Assembly: GCF_009827435.1 (NCBI RefSeq)
Contig: NZ_WTYM01000032.1
Span: 1-64,000, forward strand
Length of the DNA: 64,000 nt
From: Croceibacterium salegens
Lineage (GTDB): Bacteria; Pseudomonadota; Alphaproteobacteria; Sphingomonadales; Sphingomonadaceae
Direction of reading: 5' to 3'
This document shows positions 25,971 through 34,763 of the stretch, piece by piece (the stretch's first letter is position 1; each line of letters starts with the position of its first letter). A program made the translations under genes and the position numbers. The notes beneath the pieces are model-generated. The model was given only the letters and a program-made list of their open reading frames with translations, was not told the DNA's origin and searched no databases.

Positions 25971-25980
25971 GAGTATCAGA

Positions 25981-27411
25981 ATGACCGACTACCCCTCCCT
26001 CCACATGATCATCAACGGCGAGAAGGTTTCCGGCGGTGGCCGGCGCACCTTCGACGTGATCAACCCGGTGACCGGCGAGCCGATCGGCGCGCTGCCGCTG
26101 GCCAGCGCCGAGGACCTCGACCGCGCGCTCGAAGTGGCGGCCGAAGGCTTCCGCATCTGGCGCCGCTCGACCCCGCAGGAGCGCGCCGCGGTGCTCAGCG
26201 GCGCGGCACGGCTGATGCTCGAACGTGCCGACGACATGGCGCGCATCGCGACAATGGAGCAGGGCAAGCCCTTCGCCGAGGCGAAGATCGAGCTGATGAT
26301 GAACGTCGGCCTGTTCAACTTCTACGCCGGCGAGGCGAGCCGCCTCTATGGCCGCGAACTGGTCCGACCGCTCGGCCAGCGCTCGACCGTGCGGTGGGAG
26401 CCCGTTGGCCCCGTCGCCGCCTTCGCGCCGTGGAACTTCCCGCTCGGCAACCCTAGCCGCAAGCTTGGTGCGCCGATCGCCGCGGGCTGCTCGGTTATCC
26501 TCAAGGCGGCCGAGGAAACCCCCGCCAGCGCGCTCGGCGTGCTGCAGTGCCTGCTCGATGCCGGCTTGCCACCTCAGGTCGCGCAGGCGGTGTTCGGCGT
26601 GCCCGACGAGGTCAGCCGCCACCTGCTCGGCAGCAAGGTCATCCGCAAGCTCAGCTTCACCGGTTCGACCGTGGTCGGCAAGCACCTGATGAAGCTCGCC
26701 GCCGACAACATGCTGCGCACCACGATGGAGCTCGGCGGGCATGGCCCGGTGCTGGTGTTCGACGATGTCGACGTGGACACGGTCCTCGATACCGCGGTCA
26801 TGGGCAAGTACCGCAACTGCGGCCAGGTCTGCGTCAGCCCGACCCGCTTTATCGTGCAGGAAGGCGTCTTCGAGAAGTTCCGCGACGGCTTCGCCGCACG
26901 CGCCAGGTCGGTCAACGTCGGCGACGGCCTCAAGGACGGCACGCAGATGGGCCCGATGGCCAACGCCCGCCGCCCCGAGGCAATGGACCGCCTGATCGGC
27001 AACGCCCGCGACAAGGGCGCCAGCGTCGACACCGGTGGCAAGCGCTTCGGCAACCAGGGCTACTTCTACGAGCCGACCGTGCTCAGCCAGATCCCGCTCG
27101 ACGCCGACATCATGACCGAGGAGCCCTTCGGCCCGGTCGCGCTGATCAACCCCTATGGCAGCGAAGAGGACATGATCGCCGAGGCCAACCGCGTCGATTA
27201 CGGGCTCGCCGGCTATGCCTGGACCAACGACGTCAAGCGCCAGCGGCGCCTCGCCGACGCCATCGAGACCGGCATGGTCGGCATCAACAGCCACATGATC
27301 GGCGGGGCGGACAGCCCGTTCGGCGGCGTGAAGTGGTCGGGCCACGGCAGCGAGGATGGCCCCGAAGGCGTTCGCGCCTGCATGGTGCTCAAGGCGTTGC
27401 ACGAAGGATGA
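25981..27411 (+). CDS. NAD(P)-dependent aldehyde dehydrogenase
   Basis: This 476-residue ALDH oxidises an aldehyde to the acid. It shows the PWNFPLGNPSRKLGAPIAAG cofactor block near residue 142, the FTGSTVVGKHL loop near 222, the general base Glu in MELGGHGP near 253, and the nucleophile Cys in NCGQVCVSPTR near 287. It also has EEPFGPVALI and a late GGADSPFGGVKWSGHG. It is closest in pattern to the succinate-semialdehyde/aryl-aldehyde group. Its stop overlaps the LigW-like start by 4 bp. In this cluster the substrate is probably the aldehyde released by the ThDP decarboxylase at 30240; that is inference. Confidence 0.92.
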   Translation: MTDYPSLHMIINGEKVSGGGRRTFDVINPVTGEPIGALPLASAEDLDRALEVAAEGFRIWRRSTPQERAAVLSGAARLMLERADDMARIATMEQGKPFAEAKIELMMNVGLFNFYAGEASRLYGRELVRPLGQRSTVRWEPVGPVAAFAPWNFPLGNPSRKLGAPIAAGCSVILKAAEETPASALGVLQCLLDAGLPPQVAQAVFGVPDEVSRHLLGSKVIRKLSFTGSTVVGKHLMKLAADNMLRTTMELGGHGPVLVFDDVDVDTVLDTAVMGKYRNCGQVCVSPTRFIVQEGVFEKFRDGFAARARSVNVGDGLKDGTQMGPMANARRPEAMDRLIGNARDKGASVDTGGKRFGNQGYFYEPTVLSQIPLDADIMTEEPFGPVALINPYGSEEDMIAEANRVDYGLAGYAWTNDVKRQRRLADAIETGMVGINSHMIGGADSPFGGVKWSGHGSEDGPEGVRACMVLKALHEG

Positions 27412-28463
27412 CCCACGAACTCAAGACCGGCGGCGATCGCGGCTACCTGCGCATCGCCACCGAGGAAGCCTTCGCCACCCAGGAGCAGCTCGATGCGATC
27501 ATGCGGCTGGTCCGCGAGGGCCGCGCCGACGAGGGCACGGTCAGCCTGTGGGGCTTCTACGGCACGAGCGCGAGCGAGCGCACGACCTTCATCCGCGAAC
27601 GCCTGCTCGATCTCGGCGAGCTGCGGCTGCAGGCGATGGACGATGCCGGGATCGACAAGGCAGTGCTCGCCCTGACCAGCCCCGGCACGCAGTCGATGCA
27701 CGACCCGGAAGAAGCCCGGCGCATCGCCCGCAACGCGAACGACCGGCTCAAGGACGCCTGCGAGAAGCACCCCGACCGCTTCTACGGCATGATCGCCATC
27801 GCCCCGCTCGATCCCGAATGGTCTGCCGAAGAACTGCGGCGCGGCAAGGAGGAGCTCGGCTTCCACGGGGTGCAGGTGAACAGCCACACCCACGGGCACT
27901 ACCTCGACGAAGAGCAGTTCGACCCGATCCTGCGCGCCTGCGCCGATCTCGACCTGCCGCTCTACATCCACCCGCAGGGCCCGCCCGACGGGATGATCGG
28001 CACGATGGTCGAGGCGGGGCTCGATGGTGCCGTGTTCGGCTTCGGCGTCGAGACCGCGTTCCACGGGCTGCGCATGCTGACCACCGGCGTGTTCGACCGC
28101 TACCCGGGTCTGCAGATGATGCTCGGCCACGGCTGCGAGGCGATCCCCTACTGGATCTACCGTCACGACTACATGCACCGCGCCGGCGTGCGCTCGAACC
28201 GCTATCCGCGGCTCAAGCCCTTGCAGCACGACCTGTTCCACTACCTGCGCAACAATGTGCTCGCCACAAACAGCGGCATGGCCTTCGAGCCGGCGATCAA
28301 GCTGATGATCGAGGTGATGGGCGAGGACCGCGTCATGTACGCGATGGACTATCCCTACCAATACCTGCCCGACGAGGTGCGCTGGATGGACGACATGGAC
28401 ATTTCGGCCGAACAGAAGAAGAAGTTCTTCCAGACAAACGCGGAGCGCTGGTTCAAGCTCTAG
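27408..28463 (+). CDS. Amidohydrolase-family decarboxylase, LigW-like
   Basis: This 351-residue protein closely resembles, from memory, 5-carboxyvanillate decarboxylase LigW of sphingomonads. Shared features are the N-terminal LKTGG..GYLRIATEEAF (with Glu19 at the metal-ligand position), VSLWGFYG, DKAVLALTSPG, LYIHP (metal His), DYMHRAGVRS.RY, MYAMDYPYQY (metal Asp) and the C-terminal KKKFFQTNAERWFKL. LigW uses Mn2+ to remove the 5-carboxylate of a lignin-derived hydroxybenzoate. Here the segment GHMGEA of LigW reads GHGCEA, so the substrate may differ. ATGA overlap with ALDH implies coupled translation. Non-oxidative decarboxylation of a hydroxyaromatic acid is the best inference; a hydrolase is possible. 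Confidence 0.85.
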   Translation: MTHELKTGGDRGYLRIATEEAFATQEQLDAIMRLVREGRADEGTVSLWGFYGTSASERTTFIRERLLDLGELRLQAMDDAGIDKAVLALTSPGTQSMHDPEEARRIARNANDRLKDACEKHPDRFYGMIAIAPLDPEWSAEELRRGKEELGFHGVQVNSHTHGHYLDEEQFDPILRACADLDLPLYIHPQGPPDGMIGTMVEAGLDGAVFGFGVETAFHGLRMLTTGVFDRYPGLQMMLGHGCEAIPYWIYRHDYMHRAGVRSNRYPRLKPLQHDLFHYLRNNVLATNSGMAFEPAIKLMIEVMGEDRVMYAMDYPYQYLPDEVRWMDDMDISAEQKKKFFQTNAERWFKL

Positions 28464-28491
28464 GTTCGAAGACTTTTTGGGAGAGAGGGAA

Positions 28492-30123
28492 ATGGCAACT
28501 ACGGCTGAGGCGGGAACGCCGACGCAGGCCGCGAAGGTCAGCCGCGCCGGCTGGTACGCGCTCGCGCTGGTATCGTCGGCGCAGGGGCTGAGCCTGCTCG
28601 ACCGGCAGATCCTGTCGATCCTCGCGCCCTCGATCCGCGCCGATCTCGGCATCGGCGATGCCGAGCTTGGGCTGCTCTACGGCACGGTCTTCGCGCTGTT
28701 CTATGCGTTGTTCTCGCTGCCGCTCGGCCGTCTGGTCGACGGCTGGATCCGCACCCGGCTGCTGGCGATCTGCATCCTCGGCTGGTCGGTCTTTGCCGGG
28801 CTTTCGGCCTTCGCCAAGGGCTTCACCCTGCTCGCCATCTCGCGCCTTGGCGTGGGCATCGGCGAAGGCGCGGCGCAGCCCGGCGCCAACTCGATCATCT
28901 TCGACACCTTCCCGCGCAGCCGCCGGGGCACTGCGATGGCCGCGATGGGCGTGACGACCGCGCTCGGCCTCGGCCTGTCGATGGCGCTCGGCGGGTTTGC
29001 GGCGCAGTGGTGGGACGCGCGCGTCGCCGCGGGCGGCGCTTCGTTCGGCTTTTCCGGCTGGCAGTTCGCCTTCCTCATCGCCGCATCGCCCGGAATCCTG
29101 CTCGCCGCGCTGCTCTGGCGTATGAAGGAGCCCGAGCGCGGTGCGATCGACGGCGTGACCTCGCCGCCCGACCCGCATCCGTTCAAGGCCAGTGCCGCAG
29201 TGCTCGGTTCGGTCACCCCGCTGGCCAACTGGTTCTACCTCTGGCGGCGCGACGCGGGCGCGCGGCAGTGGACGATCAACCTCGTAGGCCTCGCCGTCAT
29301 CCTGGTGTTCTGCTGGATCATGACCGGCGTCACGCAGTCCTTCAGCCCGCGCCCTCCGCTCCAGGTGCTCGGCCTTTCGATCGACCCGCACGTGCTGCAG
29401 TGGTTCGTCGTCGGCTTCGGGATGTTCGTGATCCTCAACCTGTTCCAGGCGCTCAAGCTGACCGACAGGCCGACCTACGCCGTGGTGCTGAGCCCCTCGC
29501 TGATCCTGCTGATGGTCGTCGGCGGGCTGCAGACCTCGATCAACTACGGCGTGATGGGCTTCACCCCCAGCTTCCTGATCCGCGAATACGGAATGGACCA
29601 GGCGACGACCGGCCTGCAGTTCGGCCTGCTCGCCGCCGCGCTCGGCTTCTGCGGGCCGGTGGTGGCGGGTCCGCTGAGCGACTTCCTCACCGGCAAGCTC
29701 GGCGCCCGCGGACGGGTGTGGCTCACCCTCGCCTCGCTCGGCATTTCGCCGTTCTTCGGCATCTGGACCTACAGCGCACCCGATCCGATGAGCTTCTATG
29801 TCCGCTTCTCCGCCTACAGCCTGATCCTCACGCTGTGGCTGCCGCCGATCTATTCGCTCTACTACGACCTCGTGCTGCCGCGCATGCGCGGGATCACCAG
29901 CAGCACTTACATCATCATCTCGACCCTGCTCGGGCTCGGCATGGGGCCGTACTTCGTCGGCATCGTGTCCGACCGCAACGGTGGCGACCTCGGGCAGGCG
30001 ATCATCTCGATCAACGTCGTCGGCCCATTCATCGCAGTGATCCTGATCTACGTCCTGACCCGCATCCAGCGTGACGAGGACTCGGTCCTCCCCCGCGCCC
30101 GCGCCGCCGGAGAACCCGTCTGA
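28492..30123 (+). CDS. MFS transporter, spinster-like, with extended central region
   Basis: This 543-residue protein has about 12 hydrophobic helices. The first reads GLSLLDRQILSILAP, with the charged DRQ motif of spinster-like MFS carriers, and loop 2-3 is LPLGRLVDGWIRTR. It is longer than the 23644 transporter because of an enlarged region between helices 6 and 7 (about residues 220-310), including extra hydrophobic segments. GGGAGAGAGGG precedes the ATG. It follows the LigW-like gene by 28 bp and ends 10 bp before a paired-hairpin repeat. Import of an aromatic acid is likely but unproven. Confidence 0.88.
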   Translation: MATTAEAGTPTQAAKVSRAGWYALALVSSAQGLSLLDRQILSILAPSIRADLGIGDAELGLLYGTVFALFYALFSLPLGRLVDGWIRTRLLAICILGWSVFAGLSAFAKGFTLLAISRLGVGIGEGAAQPGANSIIFDTFPRSRRGTAMAAMGVTTALGLGLSMALGGFAAQWWDARVAAGGASFGFSGWQFAFLIAASPGILLAALLWRMKEPERGAIDGVTSPPDPHPFKASAAVLGSVTPLANWFYLWRRDAGARQWTINLVGLAVILVFCWIMTGVTQSFSPRPPLQVLGLSIDPHVLQWFVVGFGMFVILNLFQALKLTDRPTYAVVLSPSLILLMVVGGLQTSINYGVMGFTPSFLIREYGMDQATTGLQFGLLAAALGFCGPVVAGPLSDFLTGKLGARGRVWLTLASLGISPFFGIWTYSAPDPMSFYVRFSAYSLILTLWLPPIYSLYYDLVLPRMRGITSSTYIIISTLLGLGMGPYFVGIVSDRNGGDLGQAIISINVVGPFIAVILIYVLTRIQRDEDSVLPRARAAGEPV

Positions 30124-30133
30124 TGCCTCGTTT

Positions 30134-30220
30134 CGTCATTGCGAGCATCGCGAAGCAATCCAGTGCGTTGCGCGATACCGCCCTGGATTGCCGCGTCGGC
30201 TTCGCCTCCTCGCAATGACG
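30134..30220. repeat. Paired-hairpin repeat with CGTCA ends, copy B
   Basis: The left end CGTCATTGCGAG...GCAATCCAG and the right end CTGGATTGC...CTCGCAATGACG are inverted copies; the left arm lacks about 8 bases of the right arm. The same sequence family recurs at 47798-47890. It lies between the MFS stop and the ThDP-enzyme start. After it comes AGAAAGG, the likely ribosome site of the next gene. Confidence 0.8.
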
Positions 30221-30239
30221 AGAAGAAAGGTCTGAATTC

Positions 30240-31778
30240 ATGCCCACCGTCCGCGATGCCGCCTTTGCCGTGTTCGAGCATTTCGGGGTCGACCGGCTGT
30301 TCGGCAATCCCGGCAGCACCGAGCTGCCGATGCTCAAGGGCCTCCCCTTCCCCTACGTCATGGGGCTCAACGAGGCGGTGGTCGTGGGCATGGCCGACGG
30401 TTTCGCCCGCTCGGCGCGCAAGCCGGCGCTGGTCAACCTGCACAGCGCGGCGGGCACCGGGCATTCGCTCGGCAACCTGTTCACCGCGTGGAAGAACAAT
30501 GCGCCGGTGGTCGTCACCGCCGGGCAGCAGGCGCGCTCGATCCTGCCCTTCGACCCGTTCCTCTATGCCGAGCGGCCGACCGAATTCCCCCGGCCCTACG
30601 TCAAGTACTCGGTCGAACCTGCCCGCGCCGAGGACGTGCCGCAGGCGCTGATCCGCGCCTTCGTCACCGCGCTGACGCCGCCGATGGGGCCGGTCTTCAT
30701 CTCGATCCCGGTCGATGACTGGGACCGCGAATGCGAAATGTCCGCCTTGCCCGAACTGACCTTGGATGCGGTGCCTTCGGCCACGGGCATCGAACGCATC
30801 TCGGCGATCATCGACGGCTGCGAGAAGCCCGCGCTGGTGCTCGGCACCGGCGTCGCCAATTCGCAAGGCTGGACCCATGCGATCCGCCTTGCCGAACGCT
30901 GCGGTGCGAGCGTGTGGACCGCACCCTACAACGCACGCGAGACCTTCCCCGAGGACCACCCGCAGTTCGCCGGGTTCCTGCCCGCCTGGCGCGACCAGAT
31001 CCGCGTCCTGCTCGATCCGTTCGACGCGATCCTCGTCGTCGGCGCGCCGGTCTTCACCTATCACGTCGAGGGCCAGGGCCCGCACTGGCCCGAGCACGCC
31101 AAGCTCATGGCGCTGTCCGACGATCCGCAGCACCTTGCCGCCATGCCTGGCGGCGGGGGTGTCCTCGGCGACGTCGGGGACGGGCTGGCGCAGCTCGCCG
31201 AGCGGGTCAACGCGCGCAAGTTCACCGGCAAGCAGCACCAGCTCAAGAAGCCAGCCAGGGAAATGACCGCCGCCTACGTGCTCAGCCGCGTCGCCAAATT
31301 GCGGCCGGAAGAGGCTATCATTGTCGAGGAAGCCCCGACCGCGCGCGGCCCGGAGCACGACGTGCTGCCGATCACCCGCGAGGGCGGGTTTTATTCCTGC
31401 GCCAGCGGGGGCCTCGGCTACTCGCTCCCCGGCAGCATTGGCGTCGCACTCGGCCAGGAGGACAAGGTCCTCGCCGTCCTCGGCGACGGGGCAGCGATGT
31501 ACACCATCCAGGGCCTGTTCGCGGCGAAGGAGGAAGCGGCCAACGTCAGCTTCCTCATCATGAACAACCGCGCCTACGCCGCGTTGACCGGCTTTTCCGG
31601 CGAATTCGGGATGAACCACGTGCCGGGCTGCGACCTGACCGGGCTCGATTTCGTCAAGATCGCCGAGGGCCACGGGGTCCCAGCCAAGCGAGTTGAAACG
31701 GTCGAGGAACTGGACTCGGCCCTCAAATGGAGCTTCGATGCGAGCGGTCCCACACTGCTCGACATACGGATTTCCTGA
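30240..31778 (+). CDS. ThDP-dependent decarboxylase, benzoylformate decarboxylase-like
   Basis: This 512-residue enzyme is usually auto-annotated as acetolactate synthase large subunit, but it matches benzoylformate decarboxylase (MdlC) better. The four residues that act in MdlC are all present: Ser26 in FGNPGSTELP, Glu45 in LNEAVVVG, His68 in NLHSAAGTGHSLGN, and the later His in APVFTYHVEG. The ThDP-binding block GDGAAMYTIQGL...NNRAYAAL is intact. The reaction would be decarboxylation of an aryl 2-oxo acid to an aldehyde, feeding the ALDH at 25981. Its stop overlaps the start of the DsbA-fold gene as TGATG. The substrate is inferred. Confidence 0.85.
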   Translation: MPTVRDAAFAVFEHFGVDRLFGNPGSTELPMLKGLPFPYVMGLNEAVVVGMADGFARSARKPALVNLHSAAGTGHSLGNLFTAWKNNAPVVVTAGQQARSILPFDPFLYAERPTEFPRPYVKYSVEPARAEDVPQALIRAFVTALTPPMGPVFISIPVDDWDRECEMSALPELTLDAVPSATGIERISAIIDGCEKPALVLGTGVANSQGWTHAIRLAERCGASVWTAPYNARETFPEDHPQFAGFLPAWRDQIRVLLDPFDAILVVGAPVFTYHVEGQGPHWPEHAKLMALSDDPQHLAAMPGGGGVLGDVGDGLAQLAERVNARKFTGKQHQLKKPAREMTAAYVLSRVAKLRPEEAIIVEEAPTARGPEHDVLPITREGGFYSCASGGLGYSLPGSIGVALGQEDKVLAVLGDGAAMYTIQGLFAAKEEAANVSFLIMNNRAYAALTGFSGEFGMNHVPGCDLTGLDFVKIAEGHGVPAKRVETVEELDSALKWSFDASGPTLLDIRIS

Positions 31779-32374
31779 TGATCGATTTCTGGTTCGCGAT
31801 CGGCAGCACCTACACGTACCTCTCAGTCATGCGGATCGACGAACTCGCCGCGGGCGTGGAAGTGCGCTGGCGGCCGTTCGACATCCGCCACGTCCTGATC
31901 GCGCACGACAACATCCCCTATGCCGGGAAGGTAGAAAAGTCGGCCTACATGTGGCGCGACCTGCAGCGCTGGTCCGATGCCTACGGCCTCTCTCCCCGCT
32001 TTCCGGCACCCTACCCGCTCGCCGATTCCCCGCAGGCCAATCGCATCGCCGCACTTGCGGCCGAGGAAGGCTGGGTTGAACCCTATGTACGGGCCACCTA
32101 CCGGCGCTGGTTCGAAGACGGACAGTGCGCCGGTGAGGAGCCGAACCTCTCGGCCAGCATCGCCGAGGCCGGACAGGACCCTGCGCGGGTACTTGCAGAG
32201 GCCAATTCGCCTGATGGCCATGCCCGCCTGCTGGCGGTGACCAAAAGGGCCATGGCCCTCGGCGTCTTCGGAGCCCCCACTTTCGCTGTTGGAGGCGAAC
32301 TGTTCTGGGGCAACGACCGGCTCGAGGACGCAATTGCCTGGGCCAAGTCGGGCGGGCTGGCCAGTCGCGGCTAG
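31778..32374 (+). CDS. DsbA-fold protein, 2-hydroxychromene-2-carboxylate isomerase family
   Basis: This 198-residue cytoplasmic protein has the kappa-GST/DsbA fold: MIDFWFAIGSTYTYLS at the N-terminus (Ser at the glutathione-activating position) and VFGAPTFAVGGELFWGNDRL near residue 165. HCCA isomerases use glutathione to isomerise an intermediate of naphthalene and related polycyclic degradation. Its start overlaps the stop of the ThDP decarboxylase as TGATG, so the two are co-translated. It may isomerise a ring-cleavage product of the same pathway; a general glutathione-dependent isomerase is the alternative. Confidence 0.85.
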   Translation: MIDFWFAIGSTYTYLSVMRIDELAAGVEVRWRPFDIRHVLIAHDNIPYAGKVEKSAYMWRDLQRWSDAYGLSPRFPAPYPLADSPQANRIAALAAEEGWVEPYVRATYRRWFEDGQCAGEEPNLSASIAEAGQDPARVLAEANSPDGHARLLAVTKRAMALGVFGAPTFAVGGELFWGNDRLEDAIAWAKSGGLASRG

Positions 32375-32389
32375 GACGCGGCCCGCGCC

Positions 32390-33502
32390 CTACCCTGGTG
32401 GAAACCTGTAAGGCAGCTCGATGTCTTCGACTTCGACCCCGTTCGCCTTGTCGCGTCGACGCGCCCGCGATTCATTGATCATGTAGCGAAGCTGCACGTT
32501 GCCTTCATGGCAGGCGAACTCGTACATCTTGTAGCCTTCGTCGCGGGTCCATTCGAGCCGGGCCGTCCATGGCGCGGTGAACACATCCGGATCGCTATAG
32601 GTGACGTCATAATTCATGCGCCCTTCGTCAAGCATGGTGAGCCGCTCGACCACCGTTGCGTTCGCGCTCGTTGGTGTGCCGCCAATCCTGACATAGGGGC
32701 TGGCTGCACGCTTGCTGACGTCGTGGGTTGCGCCATCACCGGCGATGATATTGGTCGTTTCAATCACCAGCGTATTGCCTTCCCAATGACCAATGCCCTG
32801 TCCCATCCATGTCCGGGTGACTGAAGGCCACCGTTTGGGCTCAGCATCTTCATCAATGATCGGAATGATGCGGGTCGACATCATCTCGTGCTGGATCACG
32901 ACAAAGCCTGGTGTCTGGAAGATGCGCACAGCGTTGTTGTTTTCTCGGAACGGAAACATCGTTGCAGGAAAGCCGCTGGTGACGCAGCGTTCATAGACGT
33001 CGAAATCCTGCATCCAGTCGAAGTTCTGCCCCTCGACAAAGCTATCACTATGGGCATCCTTCAGCGCCTGCGCTTCGGGCGTCAGGGCAGGAAAACGGCC
33101 GTTTGGCGGATCGATCAGCAGTGAGTTGCGTCGCCCGAAATCGGTCGATTCAAGCCATGCAGTAAGCCCCCTGGTGTCTCGGGCACGCCATTCGTCTGCA
33201 AAGGACTCTTCCAGCTTTCGCGCCTGCGCCAACCGCTCGGCATAGGCCTCGTCGCTCAGCCAGGCCTGGGTGCCGAACTCCTCGGCACGCTCCATCTGGT
33301 AGTCCATCTCGTTGAGCCGATTGAACGGCCAGGTGCCGCTGAAATCGGGGTCCCCCCAATCGGTGCGGGCCGGAACGTAGTCGGTCGCAACCGGAGGAAC
33401 TTGCGTGAGGCTCTCCGGATTCTGCTGCGCGCTAACTGCCAGGGGTACAAACGCAGCCAATGCGAAAGCGATTGCCGAGATCAGCGTCGTTCCAGCCCGC
33501 AC
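32390..33502 (-). CDS. Secreted protein of unknown function, paralogue 1
   Basis: This 370-residue protein has a signal peptide (TTLISAIAFALAAFVPLAVSA) and a mature part that starts with a Pro-rich linker and DWGDPDFSGTWPFNRLNEMD. Further blocks are EEFGTQAWLS, RNSLLIDPPNGRFPALT, CVTSGFPATMFPF, GIGHWEGNTLVIETTNI and FACHEGNVQLRYMINESRA. It contains two Cys. The next gene is a clear paralogue with the same blocks. The pattern is common in sphingomonads but I know no function. It is convergent with the DsbA-fold gene (15-bp gap). No catalytic triad or metal site is obvious; several His/Glu positions (FACHEGN, GHWEGN) are shared with the paralogue. Confidence 0.8.
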   Translation of the reverse strand: MRAGTTLISAIAFALAAFVPLAVSAQQNPESLTQVPPVATDYVPARTDWGDPDFSGTWPFNRLNEMDYQMERAEEFGTQAWLSDEAYAERLAQARKLEESFADEWRARDTRGLTAWLESTDFGRRNSLLIDPPNGRFPALTPEAQALKDAHSDSFVEGQNFDWMQDFDVYERCVTSGFPATMFPFRENNNAVRIFQTPGFVVIQHEMMSTRIIPIIDEDAEPKRWPSVTRTWMGQGIGHWEGNTLVIETTNIIAGDGATHDVSKRAASPYVRIGGTPTSANATVVERLTMLDEGRMNYDVTYSDPDVFTAPWTARLEWTRDEGYKMYEFACHEGNVQLRYMINESRARRRDKANGVEVEDIELPYRFPPG

Positions 33503-33538
33503 TTGCCTTCCCCTCTTTGCCTCGTCTTTCAGCGGAAC

Positions 33539-34612
33539 TCAGGGCGTCGCCTGCTCCACACCTGTTGCAGCCGCCGCATCGAGCTTTCGCTGGGCGCGGC
33601 TGGAATTGATCATGTGGCGCACTTGCGAATTGCCTTCGTGGCAGGCGAATTCGAAGAACTGGTAGTTCTCGTCGCGCACCCAGTCGAGCCGGGCGGTCCA
33701 CGGGGCCGAAAACACGTCGGGATCGCTGTAGGTGATCTCGTAGATCAGCCGGTCGGGGTCGAGCATGGTCAGCCGTTCGACCGCCTTCGCATCCGGCCCT
33801 ACCGGGATGGCCTGGTCGACGTCGTAGGTCGGCGAGGCGGCACGCTTGGCAACGTCGTAGGTCGCGCTGTCACCGGGAACGATGTTGGTCGTCTCGACGA
33901 CGAGGGTATTGCCCTCCCAGTGGCCGAGACTGCTACCCATCCAGCCGCGCACCGCGGCGGGCCAGTGCCCCTCCTTGCCCAGCGGGATGATCCGTGCGCC
34001 GAGCATGGCGCGGTCGATCACGACGTAGCCCGGCGACTGGAACACGCGGATGCCGTTTTCGTAAGGGAACGAGAACATCGCCGCGGGAAAGCCCGGACTC
34101 ACGCAGCGGTCCCAGATGTCGAGATCGGTCACCCAGTCGATCGGCTGCCCCTCGACCCAGCTGGCCCGGCCGGACTCGTGCCGGGTCCTGGCATCGGGCA
34201 GGAGCGCCGGGCGCCGCCCATCCGGCGGATCGATTATCATCGAGTTCCTGTGACCAATCTCGGTCCGCTCGATCCAGTCGGCGAGGCCCGAGGTGCCGTT
34301 GTTGCGAAGGTCCGCCGAAAAACCGCCGTCGGAATCCTGCGCCTTCTTCAGCCGTTCGGCGTATTCTTCAGGCGTCAGCCAGGCGCGAGTGCCGAACTCT
34401 TCCTCCCGCTCGATGGGAATGCGCGCTTCGTTCACGTGCTCGATCGGCCAAGTACCGCGCAGGTCCGGATCGCCCCATTCGGTCTTCGCGGGCACGTAGT
34501 CGGTCCTGACCGGAGAAACGCTGGCAAGGTCTTCGGGGGCTTCCTGTGCAACGGCCGGATACGGCTGCGCCAACAGTGCCAAGGGCGCCCAGACCATTCC
34601 GATACGCTTCAT
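33539..34612 (-). CDS. Secreted protein of unknown function, paralogue 2
   Basis: This 357-residue protein has a short signal peptide (MKRIGMVWAPLALLAQPYPAVAQ) and is co-linear with paralogue 1 throughout: DWGDPDFSGTWP becomes EWGDPDLRGTWP, GHWEGNTLVIETTNI becomes GHWEGNTLVVETTNI, and FACHEGN is unchanged. The ATG follows GGGGGAAG at a good spacing; an in-frame extension to 34738 would put a charged stretch before the signal peptide. It probably heads a two-gene operon (36-bp gap) divergent from the GMC oxidoreductase. The function is unknown; linkage to the catabolic island suggests a periplasmic role with the same substrate. Confidence 0.8.
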   Translation of the reverse strand: MKRIGMVWAPLALLAQPYPAVAQEAPEDLASVSPVRTDYVPAKTEWGDPDLRGTWPIEHVNEARIPIEREEEFGTRAWLTPEEYAERLKKAQDSDGGFSADLRNNGTSGLADWIERTEIGHRNSMIIDPPDGRRPALLPDARTRHESGRASWVEGQPIDWVTDLDIWDRCVSPGFPAAMFSFPYENGIRVFQSPGYVVIDRAMLGARIIPLGKEGHWPAAVRGWMGSSLGHWEGNTLVVETTNIVPGDSATYDVAKRAASPTYDVDQAIPVGPDAKAVERLTMLDPDRLIYEITYSDPDVFSAPWTARLDWVRDENYQFFEFACHEGNSQVRHMINSSRAQRKLDAAAATGVEQATP

Positions 34613-34763
34613 AGACTTCCCCCAAAGCGATTGCCCCGTAACCGTACCCAGGATCAATTCGATGGCACACGGTTTTCCGTGACCCGGGGAGTGCACTTTC
34701 CTAGGCTCATTTCCAAGCGAATCGCATGAATGTTGCATCCACGAGGCGCTGGAGGAGAGGAAA

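Noticed and set aside
25231-27402. A 723-codon minus-strand frame opposite the NTF2-like and ALDH genes
   Set aside because: It crosses the intergenic repeat and two well-supported genes and has no recognisable domain; antisense shadow.
30240-31778. Acetolactate synthase large subunit as the identity of the ThDP enzyme
   Set aside because: The active-site residues match benzoylformate decarboxylase, no small subunit is present, and the neighbours are catabolic.
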